A stretch of 64,000 nt of DNA from Tessaracoccus lapidicaptus (GCF_001693815.1 NZ_MBQD01000001.1:62001-126000); one strand, 5' to 3'; positions 17,011 through 28,141 are shown, numbered from the stretch's first letter. Made by a program: numbers and translations. Notes: generated from the sequence alone by a model not told the origin.

Positions 17011-18378
17011 ATGAAGCTTCACCCGATCACCCGTCGTCGCCTGCTGCTCGGCGCCGGCCTGGCCGGGGCCGCCGTCGTCTCGGCGTGCGCCCCGGGCGAG
17101 TCGGTCCCCAGCGCCTCCGGCAGCGCCACCGGCGCGGCGCCCGAGGTCACCGACCCGGCCGAGCTCGGCGACGTCGAGCTGGTCGTCTGGGACCAGGAGG
17201 TGCGCGGGAGCCAGAACGACGCCCTCGTCGCACTGATCGCCGCCTTCGAGGAGAAGTACCCCAACATCACGGTGAACCGGACGAGCCAGTCGTTCGACGA
17301 CCTCAAGGCTCAGGTGTCGCTGGCACTCAGCGGCAACGACGTCCCGGACGTGGTGCAGGTCAACAACGCTCGCGGTGACATGGGGCAGTTCGTCAAGGCC
17401 GGTCAGCTCGTGGATCTCACCCCCTACGCCGCCCAGTACGGCTGGGAGGACCGCTTCCCGGCGTCGGTGCTGAGCAAGGTCCGCTACTCGGGCGACGCGA
17501 CCACGTTCGGCGAGGGCAACCTCTACGGACTGCCGCAGACGGGCGAGATCGTGGGGCTGTTCTACTCCCAGAAGAAGCTCGACGCGCTCGGCGCCGAAGC
17601 GCCCGCGACGTGGGAGGACTACCTGGCGCTGCTCGACGAGGCCAAGGCCGCCGGCGAGCAGCCGATGGTGCTCGGCAACATCGAGAAATGGCCGGCGCTT
17701 CACGTCTTCGGGCCGCTGCAGGCGCACTACGTCGAGCCGGAGACCATCGTGCAGCTCGGAATGGGCAACGCGGGCGCCACCTGGACCGATGAGGCGAACG
17801 TGGCCGCCATGGAGCAGTTCGCCACGTGGGGCACCGAGGGCTACTTCGGCACCTCCCCCAACGGACTCGACTACGACCCGGCGTGGACGGAGTTCACGCA
17901 GGGCACCGGCGTCTTCCTGCCGGGCGGCTCCTGGCTGGCCACCGACATGGAGGCCGTGATGGGCGAGGACCTGCGCTTCATGCCCCCTCCCCCGGCCGTC
18001 GACGGGAAGCTCGCCACCACCGGCGGCACCGGCATCCCCTTCTCGATCCCCGCCAAGGCCAAGAACGTCGCGGCCGCTGCGGCCTACATCGACTTCATCA
18101 CCAGCGAGGAGGCGATGCAGATCATCGCCGACAACGGCGGCATGCCCGTGCTGCGGACCGCGGAACTCGCGCCCGAGTCCGGGGTGCAGAAGGACATCTA
18201 CGAGGCGTTCGACACCGTCTCGCAGGAAGGCACGCTGTTGCCCTACCTCGACTACGCGACACCGACGTTCAGCGACACCGCCGGCACCGGCCTGCAGGAG
18301 GTGCTGGGCGGCCAGAAGTCCGCCCAGGACGTCCTGGCGGACTTCGAGGCCGACTACCAGGCGTTCGTCGGTGGCTGA
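17011..18378 (+). CDS. Carbohydrate ABC transporter substrate-binding lipoprotein, Tat-type signal
   Basis: A 455-residue family 1 sugar-binding protein. The signal peptide has T-R-R-R-L-L-L and lipobox V-S-A-C (Cys26), suggesting Tat export as a lipoprotein. The mature protein begins after a Ser/Gly/Ala linker with V-E-L-V-V-W-D, and N-D-V-P-D-V-V-Q-V and I-P-F-S-I-P are typical of the family. The start is fixed by AGGAGGG. It heads an operon with two permeases and a kinase. The ligand sugar is unknown. Confidence 0.9.
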   Translation: MKLHPITRRRLLLGAGLAGAAVVSACAPGESVPSASGSATGAAPEVTDPAELGDVELVVWDQEVRGSQNDALVALIAAFEEKYPNITVNRTSQSFDDLKAQVSLALSGNDVPDVVQVNNARGDMGQFVKAGQLVDLTPYAAQYGWEDRFPASVLSKVRYSGDATTFGEGNLYGLPQTGEIVGLFYSQKKLDALGAEAPATWEDYLALLDEAKAAGEQPMVLGNIEKWPALHVFGPLQAHYVEPETIVQLGMGNAGATWTDEANVAAMEQFATWGTEGYFGTSPNGLDYDPAWTEFTQGTGVFLPGGSWLATDMEAVMGEDLRFMPPPPAVDGKLATTGGTGIPFSIPAKAKNVAAAAAYIDFITSEEAMQIIADNGGMPVLRTAELAPESGVQKDIYEAFDTVSQEGTLLPYLDYATPTFSDTAGTGLQEVLGGQKSAQDVLADFEADYQAFVGG

Positions 18379-19279
18379 CGCCAGGAGGCGGGTTAGGCCG
18401 TCGGCCGTCATCCACCGCCGGATGACGCCGTACCTCTACGTCCTGCCCGCGTTCCTGGTCTACGGACTCTTCCTGTTGTATCCCCTGATCCGGGCCGGTC
18501 AGTTCTCGCTCTATGACTGGCCCGGCTTCGGGCCCTCCGAGTTCGTCGGGCCCGGTAACTACGTCGATCTGCTCGGAGACCGGCGCTTCCGCGACGCCGT
18601 CGGCCACGCGCTGACGCTGATCGTCTTCTACTCGATCCTGCCGCTCGTCGTCGGGCTGGTACTGGCGGCCATCCTGCGCCGCGGTCGCGTCCGTGGCCTC
18701 GGCTTCTTCCGCGTCGTGATCTTCATGCCGCAGGTGATCGCCCTGGTGGTCGTCGCCGTCGCGTGGCACCAGATCTACTCTCCGACGGGCCTGCTCAACG
18801 ACGTGCTGCGAGCACTCGGGCTCGGTGAACTGGCCCGCGGCTGGCTGGGGGATCCGAACCTCGCCCTGCCCGCCGTCGGCATGATCGGCTTCTGGCTCTC
18901 GACCGGCCTCGTCATGCTGCTCCTCCTCGCCGGGATGGGCAGGATCCCCAACGACCTCTACGAGGCGGCGCGGCTCGACGGCGCCGGGCCGGTGCGCGAG
19001 TTCTTCGCCATCAGCCTGCCGAGCGTCAAGGCGGAGATCACCACAGCCCTGGTGCTCACGATCATCGCGGCGCTGAAGACGTTCGACCTCGTCTACGTCA
19101 CGACGTCGGGCGGCCCGGGAACCGCCACGACGGTGCCCTCGTATGAGGTGTACAACCGGGCGTTCAACCTCAAGGAGGTCGGCTCGGCGTCGGCCGTCGC
19201 GATCGTCCTGACGGTGCTCGTGTTCGGCATCAACGTGGTCATCTCGCGCATCGGCGAGGAGCGGGTGGTCGGGCGATGA
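18371..19279 (+). CDS. Carbohydrate ABC transporter permease (MalF/UgpA type)
   Basis: A 302-residue integral membrane subunit with about six helices. The cytoplasmic loop that contacts the ATPase reads E-A-A-R-L-D-G-A-G near residue 198. The GTG start overlaps the stop of the binding-protein gene by eight bases, and the stop overlaps the next permease by four. Partner of the MalG-type permease. Confidence 0.92.
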   Translation: MADARRRVRPSAVIHRRMTPYLYVLPAFLVYGLFLLYPLIRAGQFSLYDWPGFGPSEFVGPGNYVDLLGDRRFRDAVGHALTLIVFYSILPLVVGLVLAAILRRGRVRGLGFFRVVIFMPQVIALVVVAVAWHQIYSPTGLLNDVLRALGLGELARGWLGDPNLALPAVGMIGFWLSTGLVMLLLLAGMGRIPNDLYEAARLDGAGPVREFFAISLPSVKAEITTALVLTIIAALKTFDLVYVTTSGGPGTATTVPSYEVYNRAFNLKEVGSASAVAIVLTVLVFGINVVISRIGEERVVGR

Positions 19280-20085
19280 GGGTCGGCACGGGCGAGAAGG
19301 TCCTCAACTACGTCATCCTGGTGCTGTTCGCGGCCTACGCGCTGTTCCCCATCCTGACGATCGCGCTCACCGCCCTGGGGCCCCAGAACGGCGTGACGGA
19401 GCCGGGGCCCCACTGGACCAACATCGCCGACGCGTGGCGGATCGGCGATTTCGGGGCGGCCCTCACCCGGTCGCTCCTTGTCGCAGCCCTGGTCGTCACC
19501 GTGGCGCTGACGCTGTCGATCCTGGCGGGCTACGCGTTCGGGACCATGCGCTTCCCGGGGTCGACCGTCCTGTTCTACCTGTTCCTGCTCGGGCTCATGG
19601 TGCCCGCCGAGGCCATCGTCATCCCGCTGTTCTTCGACCTGCGGACGCTGGGCCTGACCGACACCATCTGGGCGGTGGCGTTCCCGCAGATCGCCCAGTC
19701 CGTGGCCTTCGGGACGTTCTGGATGCGCGCCCAGTTCCGGGCGCTGCCCCCCAACCTCGTCGAGGCGGCTGCCATCGACGGCGCCGGCGGGATGCGGACG
19801 CTGTGGCGCGTGGTCGTCCCGCCGTCGCTGCCGTCGATCGCGACCGTGGCCGTGCTGATGTTCATGTGGACGTGGAACGAGTTCCTCATCCCGCTGATCA
19901 TGAGCCCCGGCGCCCAGTGGCGCACCGCCCCGCTCGGGCTGGCCATCTTCAAGGGGCAGTACACCGCCGACAACGCGCTGATCGCGGCCGCGGGCGTCAT
20001 CATCGCCGCGCCCATCATCGTCGTCTTCCTGCTGCTCCAGCGCTACTTCATCACCGGCATGCTGGAAGGGGCGGCCCAGGAATGA
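19276..20085 (+). CDS. Carbohydrate ABC transporter permease (MalG/UgpE type)
   Basis: A 269-residue second membrane subunit with about six helices and the ATPase-contact loop E-A-A-A-I-D-G-A-G-G near residue 167. Overlaps both neighbours by four bases (ATGA), so the operon is tightly coupled. No ATP-binding subunit is encoded anywhere in the cluster; a shared MsiK-like ATPase elsewhere is expected. Confidence 0.92.
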   Translation: MRVGTGEKVLNYVILVLFAAYALFPILTIALTALGPQNGVTEPGPHWTNIADAWRIGDFGAALTRSLLVAALVVTVALTLSILAGYAFGTMRFPGSTVLFYLFLLGLMVPAEAIVIPLFFDLRTLGLTDTIWAVAFPQIAQSVAFGTFWMRAQFRALPPNLVEAAAIDGAGGMRTLWRVVVPPSLPSIATVAVLMFMWTWNEFLIPLIMSPGAQWRTAPLGLAIFKGQYTADNALIAAAGVIIAAPIIVVFLLLQRYFITGMLEGAAQE

Positions 20086-21224
20086 CTGACCACGACCACA
20101 CGCACGACGAGGTCCCCGTCTGCGCCGAGTGCTCCCCGTGGGACCCGCTCGAGGCTCAGCGCTCGGCCGGGGATCCGCCGCTGGACGTCCTCACCACGGG
20201 CACCATCTTCTTCGACCTGATCTTCACCGGCCTCCCCCGCCTCCCGCTGCCCGGCGAGGAGCTGTACAGCGCCGGCATGGGGTCCTGCCCGGGCGGGATC
20301 GCCAACCTGGCGACCGCCACCGCCCGGCTCGGGCTGCGCACCGGCCTGGTGGCGGGGTTCGGGGACGACACGTACGCCGACTGGATGTGGGACACCCTGA
20401 GCGGGCAGGAGCGGATCGATCTCAGCGCCTCGCGGCGGTTCCCCAACTTCCACTCCGCGCTGACGGTGTCGATGGCCTACGCCGACGACCGCAGCATGGT
20501 CACGCACATGCATCCGCTCCCCGAGTCCCTGGAACCTGCGCTCCTGGCCGCGCCCGCCGCCCGCGCGGTGGCCGTCGACCTCAAGGAGGGCGGGTCCTGG
20601 TGGCACACCCTCAAGGAGCGCGGGTCGCTGGTCTTCGCCGACGTGGGCTTCGACGACACGGGGGTGTGGGACCAGGCGGTGCTGCGACTGCTCGACGACT
20701 GCCACGCCTTCACCCCCAACGCCGTCGAGGCGATGCACTACACGCGCACTGACCGGCCCACCGACGCGGTTCGGCGCCTCGCCGAGCGGGTCCCGCTGGC
20801 CGTCGTCACCGACGGGGTCCACGGGTCGTTCGCCATCGACCAGGCGACGGGCGAGGAGGCGTACTGCCCGGCGGTCGCCGTTGACGCCATCGATCCCACC
20901 GGCGCCGGAGACGTCTTCGCCGCCTCGATCATCCTGGGGACCCTGGCCGGATGGCCCCTGGAACACCGTCTGCGGTTCGCCAGCCTGAGCTCGTCACTGG
21001 CGGTGCGTCAGTTCGGCGGGTCGCTCGCCGCACCCGGCTGGGGCGACATCACCGACTGGTGGCGCCTCACCTCGGCCCGGGCCACGGGCGGCGACCTCAA
21101 GGCCGCCTACCTCCTGCGCGACTACGGCTTCCTGGCCGAGCTCCTGCCCGACCACCCGGTGCAGGGAGTGCGTCGGGCCCGGGGCACGTTCGCGCTCGCG
21201 TCCGACGCGGGGGCCCGCCACTGA
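20082..21224 (+). CDS. PfkB family carbohydrate kinase
   Basis: A 380-residue ribokinase-like kinase. The N-terminal signature is C-P-G-G-I-A-N-L-A-T-A-T-A-R-L-G-L, and the C-terminal signature is D-P-T-G-A-G-D-V-F-A, where the last Asp is the catalytic base. A His/Asp-rich N-terminal extension of about 30 residues precedes the fold and contains C-A-E-C. Last gene of the sugar operon, overlapping the permease by four bases. It may phosphorylate the imported sugar before the GH4 enzyme acts; this is inference. Confidence 0.87.
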   Translation: MTDHDHTHDEVPVCAECSPWDPLEAQRSAGDPPLDVLTTGTIFFDLIFTGLPRLPLPGEELYSAGMGSCPGGIANLATATARLGLRTGLVAGFGDDTYADWMWDTLSGQERIDLSASRRFPNFHSALTVSMAYADDRSMVTHMHPLPESLEPALLAAPAARAVAVDLKEGGSWWHTLKERGSLVFADVGFDDTGVWDQAVLRLLDDCHAFTPNAVEAMHYTRTDRPTDAVRRLAERVPLAVVTDGVHGSFAIDQATGEEAYCPAVAVDAIDPTGAGDVFAASIILGTLAGWPLEHRLRFASLSSSLAVRQFGGSLAAPGWGDITDWWRLTSARATGGDLKAAYLLRDYGFLAELLPDHPVQGVRRARGTFALASDAGARH

Positions 21225-21225
21225 T

Positions 21226-22209
21226 TCAGTCGACCGCGTCGGCCGCCACCACCCACGTGTTGCAGTCACCCAGCGTCTCCGCATAGAGGCCGCGAGTGCC
21301 CCAATAGCGGATCGACTCCCGGGACCCGTGCACGCCGTCGACGAGCATGGTGTCCAGGCGCGCCATCCAGGAGGCCAGCGCGGCGTCGTCGAAGGCCAGC
21401 GCGGTGTTGTGCATGGTCATGGTGGCCGCCCAGCAGGTCGCCTGCAGCTCGGCCCGCCGCTCCAGTTCTGCGCTGTGCGGAGACTGCAGCTTCGCCGCCG
21501 TCACGCCGGACAGATGCTGCAGGTGGTGCCCGTACTCGTGGTTGACCATCTCGTTGACCGACAGGACCCAGGCGGTGGCCATCGCGTAGTGCCCGTCGCC
21601 GAAGTAGACGTGGCCGGACCCGGAGGCGCAGTAGAACGCCGGCGCCTCGAGGTAGCCGCAATCGCTGTCGGTGCCCTCCCCCGCGAAGAACTCGAGCGCC
21701 GGTTGGTCCGCCGGCCAGCCCAGCTGGGCGAACACGGGGGCCCACGACGCGTGGACACAGGTCCACTGCTGCGCGACGGCGAGCCGCCACTGCTCCTCCC
21801 CCACGGGTGCGGTGGGCGTCGGGCAGCCCTCCAGCGCGACGGGGCTCAGGGCGTCGAGTGCCGTGCTCTGCGCCCCGTACAGCGGGGAGGCCGGATCGGC
21901 CGGCGGTAGCGGAGCCCAGGTCCGCTCCGGGAGCCGCCACTCGTCCGGCCCTGGCGCGGGGCTGACGCTGGGCGACGCGGACGGTGTCGCGGAGGGCGGC
22001 CGTGCCGGCTCGGCCGCCTGGCGAGGGCTGCCGGTGACCACCGACCAGCCGACGACGGCCAGGGCGGCCACCACCGTCAGCGAGACCGCCGCGGCCCCGA
22101 CCCGGATCGCCACCGGCGGCGCGGCAGTGACCGGCTCCGCGGCGTGCCGGGGCACCGCCGCGTCATCGGCGGGGCCCGGGGTCGCCTGCCACATCATCGG
22201 TCGCCTCAT
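21226..22209 (-). CDS. Membrane-anchored neutral zinc metallopeptidase
   Basis: A 327-residue protein with a signal-anchor helix (about 36-58), a Pro/Ser/Ala linker to about residue 90 and an external domain carrying the zinc motif His224-Glu-Tyr-Gly-His228 within N-E-M-V-N-H-E-Y-G-H-H-L-Q. This matches the putative neutral zinc metallopeptidase family (YpfJ-like). Four cysteines (about 129, 151, 184, 194) could form disulphides outside the cell. Substrate unknown. It follows the DUF1707 gene by 20 nt and may be cotranscribed; it converges on the kinase gene with one base between them. Confidence 0.82.
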   Translation of the reverse strand: MRRPMMWQATPGPADDAAVPRHAAEPVTAAPPVAIRVGAAAVSLTVVAALAVVGWSVVTGSPRQAAEPARPPSATPSASPSVSPAPGPDEWRLPERTWAPLPPADPASPLYGAQSTALDALSPVALEGCPTPTAPVGEEQWRLAVAQQWTCVHASWAPVFAQLGWPADQPALEFFAGEGTDSDCGYLEAPAFYCASGSGHVYFGDGHYAMATAWVLSVNEMVNHEYGHHLQHLSGVTAAKLQSPHSAELERRAELQATCWAATMTMHNTALAFDDAALASWMARLDTMLVDGVHGSRESIRYWGTRGLYAETLGDCNTWVVAADAVD

Positions 22210-22229
22210 CGTCAGCCGGTGGAGCCGGC

Positions 22230-22592
22230 TCAGAGGAACAGCAGGACGACGAGCAGCAGCAGGACCGCGGTCAGGGTGACCCCGACCACGCCCGCGCCGA
22301 TGGCCAACGGCACAAGGTCCCGCGTCGTCGTCACATTGCCGGCGGGGGGACCGCTCTGCTCGACGATCGCGGGCACGGACGTGGCGGCCGCGGGCAGCCG
22401 CTCGACCACGGGCACGAGATCGCCGAGGGTCCGCGCGTCGTAGACGACATCCATGGCGTGCGCGTACTCGTCGTGGGTGATCCGGCCGTCGGCGAAGGCG
22501 CCGTTCAGCCGGGAGGTGATGGACTCGCGCTCGACCTCGTCGACGGGGTCACCCGCGCGCTGGAGGTACTTCGAGGACGGAGGAAGCGCCAT
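22230..22592 (-). CDS. DUF1707 domain-containing membrane protein
   Basis: A 120-residue protein. The DUF1707 (SHOCT-like) motif lies at about 18-60: E-R-E-S-I-T-S-R-L-N-G-A-F-A-D-G-R-I-T, then E-Y, D, and A-R-T-L-G-D-L. A C-terminal transmembrane helix (about 95-120) ends the chain. Function unknown. The ATG at 22592 is chosen because TATGCT (minus strand 22605-22600) lies 7 nt upstream as a leaderless -10; the earlier ATG lies inside that box. Confidence 0.8.
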   Translation of the reverse strand: MALPPSSKYLQRAGDPVDEVERESITSRLNGAFADGRITHDEYAHAMDVVYDARTLGDLVPVVERLPAAATSVPAIVEQSGPPAGNVTTTRDLVPLAIGAGVVGVTLTAVLLLLVVLLFL

Positions 22593-22627
22593 GGCACCCA
22601 GCATACGGCCGGCCGCAACCGGCGCGC

Positions 22628-23446
22628 TCAGTCCGCGAGTGGATCGAAGCGGTCGCCGAGCGACGCCTCGCCGCCGTCAGGCTCCGTGAGCACCCACAGA
22701 CCGCGTTCGGTGATGGCGACGGTGTTCTCCCAGTGCGCCCCGCGGGAGCCGTCCCGACTGATCACGGTCCAGCCGTCGTCGAGTTCGAGGGTCTGGTGCA
22801 GGCCCCGGGTGAGCATCGGCTCGATGGCCAACGCCATGCCGACCGTGAGCCGGGGCGTGGGTCGGCGCCGGTGCCAGTTCGGCACATCGGGCTCCATGTG
22901 CATCTCGGAGCCGATCCCGTGACCGGTGTACTCCTTGAGCGTGCCGTAGCGGCGCGGCAGCGACTTGACGTGCTCCTCGATGGCCCGCGACACGTCGCCG
23001 ACCCGGCCCTCCGGCCGCATCGCCAAGGCGCCCGCCCACATGGCGTCGCGCGTGGCATCGATGAGCGCGAGGTCCGCCTCGTCGGGCGTACCCACGATGA
23101 TCGTCCGGGCGGCGTCGCCGTGCCAGCCCTCGACGATGGCGCCGAAATCGATGGACACCACGTCGCCGTCACGGAGGACCCGCTCCCCCGGGACGCCGTG
23201 GACGAGCTCCTCGTTGACGGAGATGCACGCCACGCCGGGGAAGCCGTTGCCCCAGTCCTCGCCGTAGTTGAGGAACGAGGAGATGGCCCCATTGCGGGCG
23301 AGGACCTCGCGGCCGACGGCGTCGAGCTCGCCGGTGGTCACGCCGACCGCCGCCGCCCCGCACATCGCCGCTAGGCCCTCCGCCACCACCAGGCCGGCCC
23401 GGCGCATGAGGAGCAACTGCTCCGCGGTCTTGACCTCGATCGTCAC
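22628..23446 (-). CDS. map: Methionine aminopeptidase, type I
   Basis: Removes the initiator methionine from nascent proteins. The 272-residue pita-bread fold has all five metal ligands in context: S-I-D-F-G and H-G-D-A-A-R (two Asp), T-G-H-G-I-G (His), I-E-P-M-L (Glu) and W-E-N-T-V (Glu). The GTG start overlaps the adk stop (GTGA). Third gene of the secY-adk-map unit, a standard bacterial order. Confidence 0.95.
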   Translation of the reverse strand: MTIEVKTAEQLLLMRRAGLVVAEGLAAMCGAAAVGVTTGELDAVGREVLARNGAISSFLNYGEDWGNGFPGVACISVNEELVHGVPGERVLRDGDVVSIDFGAIVEGWHGDAARTIIVGTPDEADLALIDATRDAMWAGALAMRPEGRVGDVSRAIEEHVKSLPRRYGTLKEYTGHGIGSEMHMEPDVPNWHRRRPTPRLTVGMALAIEPMLTRGLHQTLELDDGWTVISRDGSRGAHWENTVAITERGLWVLTEPDGGEASLGDRFDPLAD

Positions 23447-24011
23447 GCGGTGTGCGCGTCCACGAGCTGGAACATGCGCTCGCGGACCTCGTCCACGGAG
23501 CCGGTGCCCTCCACGTCCACCAGGAGACCCTTGTTCTCGTAGTGGAAGAGCAGGGGCGCCGTCTGGCCGGCGTAGACCTCCATGCGGCGGCGGATGGTGT
23601 CCGAGTTGTCGTCGGCCCGGCCCTCCTTCGCGGCACGGGCGAGCAACCGCTCGACGAGGGCCTCCGGCTCGACGTGCAGCGAGACCACGGCGTCGAGCTG
23701 CTGGCCGCGCTCGGCCAGGTAACGGTCGAGGAAGTGCACCTGGTGCATCGTGCGCGGGAACCCGTCGAGCAGGAAGCCCGGCTCGCAGTCCGGCTCCGCC
23801 AGGCGGGACGCCACGATCTCCTCGGTCACGTCGTCGGGGACGTATTCCCCGGCGTCGATGATCGCCTTGACCTTGACGCCGAGGGGTGTCTGGTTCTTGA
23901 TGTGGTAACGGAAGATGTCGCCGGTCGAGATCGCAGGAACGCCGTACCGCTCGGCCAGCGCAGTCGCCTGCGTGCCCTTGCCCGCGCCCGGCGCCCCCAT
24001 GATCAGCAGCC

Positions 24012-24015
<4 letters not shown>
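23443..24015 (-). CDS. adk: Adenylate kinase
   Basis: Interconverts AMP plus ATP with two ADP. At 190 residues it is the short form with a reduced LID and no zinc cysteines. The P-loop G-A-P-G-A-G-K occupies residues 7-13, and D-G-F-P-R-T is the AMP-site motif. Overlaps secY by four bases and map by four bases, so translation is coupled. Confidence 0.97.
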
Positions 24016-25325
<1,310 letters not shown>

Positions 25326-25394
25326 CCGACCTACTTTCGATCTCGAGAGGAACACAGCCGACGGGCGCCCCACAGGGCACACGGCAACCAGGGC

Positions 25395-25424
25395 AGCCTA
25401 CCAAGCGCGCGCACCGGCGCCCAA
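25395..25424 (-). promoter_or_regulatory. Promoter of secY-adk-map
   Basis: Minus strand TTGGGC (25424-25419), 18 nt, TAGGCT (25400-25395), with a leader of about 65 nt. It lies after the terminator that follows rplO. Confidence 0.5.
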
Positions 25425-25460
25425 ACAGCCGCGCGTACGGCTCGCGTGGCCGCAACGACG

Positions 25461-25501
25461 CCGAGGGGGTGGGCCCGGATGATCCGGACCCACCCCCTCG
25501 G
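25461..25501 (-). terminator. Terminator after rplO
   Basis: An 18-bp inverted repeat (25461-25478 with 25484-25501) with a single mismatch and loop ATGAT. It lies 22 nt after the rplO stop and ends the spc ribosomal block. No T-run. Confidence 0.75.
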
Positions 25502-25523
25502 TGAGTAGTGCGTGTGCGGCTCG

Positions 25524-25964
25524 TCAGAGCTGCTTGGCGGAACCGCCCGCGGCCTCAAGCTTCGCCTTGGCGGAGCCGGAGAACGAGTGTGCGGCCACGT
25601 CGAGCTTGACGTCGACGTCGCCGTTGCCGAGCACCTTGACCAGCTGGCCGGAGCGCACGGCCCCAGCCTCGACGAGCTCAGCCACGCCGACCGTCCCGCC
25701 CTGCGGGAACAGCTCGGCGATGCGGCCCACGTTGACGACCTGGAACTCGACGCGGAACGGGTTCTTGAACCCCTTCAGCTTCGGCAGGCGCATGTGGATC
25801 GGCATCTGGCCGCCCTCGAAGTTCTGCGGCACGTTCTTACGCGCGCCGGTGCCCTTCGTACCGCGACCCGCGGTCTTGCCCTTGGAGCCCTCACCGCGAC
25901 CGACGCGGGTCTTCTCCGTCTTCGCGCCCGGAGCGGGACGCAGGTGATGCAGCTTCAGCGACAT
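25524..25964 (-). CDS. rplO: 50S ribosomal protein L15
   Basis: A 146-residue large-subunit protein important for late assembly. The Gly/Arg-rich N-terminus ([19 protein letters not shown]) and [12 protein letters not shown] are canonical. It ends the spc cluster, with secY on a separate transcript. Confidence 0.96.
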   Translation of the reverse strand: MSLKLHHLRPAPGAKTEKTRVGRGEGSKGKTAGRGTKGTGARKNVPQNFEGGQMPIHMRLPKLKGFKNPFRVEFQVVNVGRIAELFPQGGTVGVAELVEAGAVRSGQLVKVLGNGDVDVKLDVAAHSFSGSAKAKLEAAGGSAKQL

Positions 25965-25965
25965 C

Positions 25966-26148
25966 TCACTTCACCTCTTCCACGGTAACGAGGTGGGCGA
26001 CGGCGCGGATCATGCCGCGGACCTCGGGGGTGTCCTCACGGACGACCGAGGAGCGGATCTTGCCGAGGCCGAGCGTCCGCAGCGTGTCCCGCTGGTTCTG
26101 CTTGCCACCCACCCCAGACTTTGCCTGGGTGATCTTCAGATTCGACAT
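25966..26148 (-). CDS. rpmD: 50S ribosomal protein L30
   Basis: A 60-residue large-subunit protein. It starts [11 protein letters not shown] and has the conserved [10 protein letters not shown]-x-K. Its start codon shares a base with the rpsE stop, and rplO follows after one base. Confidence 0.95.
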   Translation of the reverse strand: MSNLKITQAKSGVGGKQNQRDTLRTLGLGKIRSSVVREDTPEVRGMIRAVAHLVTVEEVK

Positions 26149-26753
26149 CAGTGCGTCACCTCTTCCTTCGCGGCTCGCAGGAGCGCCGCCGGGGCGACGT
26201 CCTCAACCGGGAGGCCGCGACGCTTGGCGACGGACTCCGGCATTTCGAGCTGCTTGAGCGCATCGACGGTGGCGTGCACCACGTTGATGGCGTTGGACGA
26301 GCCGAGCGACTTGGCGAGCACGTCGTGCACGCCGGCGCACTCGAGCACCGCGCGAGCCGAACCACCGGCGATGACACCGGTACCCGGGGACGCCGGGCGC
26401 AGCATGACCACGCCGGCGGCCTTCTCGCCCTGCACGGGGTGCGGGATGGTCCGCTGGATCAGCGGCACGCGGAAGAAGTGCTTCTTGGCCTCCTCCACAC
26501 CCTTGGCGATGGCGGCCGGCACCTCCTTCGCCTTGCCGTAGCCCACGCCGACCATGCCCTCGCCGTCGCCGACGACGACCAGCGCGGTGAAGCTGAAGCG
26601 ACGACCGCCCTGGACCACCTTGGCGACGCGGTTGATCGTCACCACGCGCTCGAGGTACTTGCTTTCTTCCTTGGGAGCCTGGCCACGACGATCATCACGG
26701 CCACGACGCTCACCGGTCGCGCCGCCACCGCGGCGCTGCTGGGTCTCACTCAT
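26148..26753 (-). CDS. rpsE: 30S ribosomal protein S5
   Basis: A 201-residue fidelity protein of the small subunit. A disordered Arg/Gly-rich N-terminal extension (about residues 1-30) precedes the double-stranded RNA-binding-like S5 domain ([21 protein letters not shown]). The C-terminal domain contains the [11 protein letters not shown] motif. Confidence 0.97.
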   Translation of the reverse strand: MSETQQRRGGGATGERRGRDDRRGQAPKEESKYLERVVTINRVAKVVQGGRRFSFTALVVVGDGEGMVGVGYGKAKEVPAAIAKGVEEAKKHFFRVPLIQRTIPHPVQGEKAAGVVMLRPASPGTGVIAGGSARAVLECAGVHDVLAKSLGSSNAINVVHATVDALKQLEMPESVAKRRGLPVEDVAPAALLRAAKEEVTH

Positions 26754-26779
26754 CGTGAAAAACCTTTCCTTTCGTCGTG

Positions 26780-27163
26780 TTAGAAGCCGAGCCCGGCCTC
26801 GCGGGCGGCATCGGCCAGGGCCGCGATCCGCCCGTGGTACTTGTTGCCCGCACGGTCGAAGACGACCTGCTCGACACCGGCGGCCTTGGCGCGCTCGGCG
26901 ATCAGGGCGCCGACCTTGCGCGCCTTGTCCGACTTGTCCGCCTCGAAAGCGCGCAGGTCGGCTTCCATCGTGGAGGCGGACGCCAGGGTACGACCCTGGA
27001 CGTCGTCGATCACCTGCACGAAGAGGTGCCGCGTGGACCGCGTGACGACCAGGCGGGGGCGCTCGGCCGTCCCGTTGATCTTCTTGCGGGCACGCAGCTG
27101 CCGACGGGCGCGGGACGCCGCCTTGGGGGCCAGCGTCTTGGAGTTGCTGAGCGAGATGGCCAT
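26780..27163 (-). CDS. rplR: 50S ribosomal protein L18
   Basis: A 127-residue protein that binds 5S rRNA in the central protuberance. [20 protein letters not shown] and the C-terminal [17 protein letters not shown] are family marks. Lies three bases after the rplF stop. Confidence 0.96.
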   Translation of the reverse strand: MAISLSNSKTLAPKAASRARRQLRARKKINGTAERPRLVVTRSTRHLFVQVIDDVQGRTLASASTMEADLRAFEADKSDKARKVGALIAERAKAAGVEQVVFDRAGNKYHGRIAALADAAREAGLGF

Positions 27164-27166
27164 GTC

Positions 27167-27709
27167 TTACTTACCAGCCTTTCCAGCCTTGCGGCGGACG
27201 TGCTCGCCCGCGTAGCGGACGCCCTTGCCCTTGTAGGGCTCAGGCTTGCGGAGCTTGCGGATGTTCGCCGCAGTCTCACCGACGAGCTGCTTGTCGATGC
27301 CCTCCACGCTGAAGCGCGTGGGGGTCTCGACGGTGAACGTGATGCCCTCGGGGGCGTCGATGACCACCGGGTGCGAGAAGCCGAGCGCGAACTCGAGCTG
27401 CTGCGGGCCCTTGGCGATCACGCGGTAACCGACGCCGACGATCTCGAGCTTCTTGACGTAGCCCTCGGTCACCCCGACGATCATGTTGTTGACCAGCGTG
27501 CGGGTGAGCCCGTGCAGCGAGCGGCTCTCGCGCTCGTCGTTCGGGCGGCTGACCTCGAGCTGGCCTGCCTCGTTCTTCTCGATCGAGATGGGTTCGGCCA
27601 CGGTGAGCGTCAGTGAGCCCTTGGGGCCCTTGACATCGACCTTGCGGCCATCGAGGGCCACGTCGACACCGGACGGGATGGCGATGGGGAGCCTGCCAAT
27701 ACGCGACAT
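27167..27709 (-). CDS. rplF: 50S ribosomal protein L6
   Basis: A 180-residue protein with two repeated L6 domains, near the factor-binding site. M-S-R-I-G-R-L-P-I start and the C-terminal [11 protein letters not shown] signature are canonical. Confidence 0.97.
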   Translation of the reverse strand: MSRIGRLPIAIPSGVDVALDGRKVDVKGPKGSLTLTVAEPISIEKNEAGQLEVSRPNDERESRSLHGLTRTLVNNMIVGVTEGYVKKLEIVGVGYRVIAKGPQQLEFALGFSHPVVIDAPEGITFTVETPTRFSVEGIDKQLVGETAANIRKLRKPEPYKGKGVRYAGEHVRRKAGKAGK

Positions 27710-27736
27710 TTCTGTTTCTCCTTACCTATCGCCCGG

Positions 27737-28141
27737 TCACCAGACGTAGGCGAGTACTTCGCCGCCCACGGACTTGGCCTTGGCTTCACGGTCGGTCAAC
27801 AGGCCGTGCGACGTCGAGATGATGGCGATACCCAGACCGCCGAGCACCTTCGGCAGTTCGGTGGCCTTCGCGTAGACGCGCAGACCGGGCTTGCTCACTC
27901 GACGCAGGCCGGCGATGGACCGCTCACGCGAGTCGCCGTACTTGAGGGTGACCTTGAGGACCTTGCCCACCTGCCCCTCGACCTCGGTCTGCTCGTAGTT
28001 GGCGATGTAACCGTTGGCCTTGAGGATCTCGGCGATTCCCACCTTGATCTTCGACGACGGCATGGTCGTCGACTCCTGGTACGCCTGGTTGGCGTTACGC
28101 AGACGCGTCAGCATGTCTGCGATCGGATCAGTCATCGTCAT
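27737..28141 (-). CDS. rpsH: 30S ribosomal protein S8
   Basis: A 134-residue primary 16S rRNA-binding protein. [13 protein letters not shown] at the N-terminus, and [12 protein letters not shown] near the end, are the RNA-contact regions. The first ATG is annotated; a second lies two codons downstream and either could be used. In E. coli S8 represses the spc operon; no matching site was recognised in the rplN leader here. Confidence 0.96.
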   Translation of the reverse strand: MTMTDPIADMLTRLRNANQAYQESTTMPSSKIKVGIAEILKANGYIANYEQTEVEGQVGKVLKVTLKYGDSRERSIAGLRRVSKPGLRVYAKATELPKVLGGLGIAIISTSHGLLTDREAKAKSVGGEVLAYVW

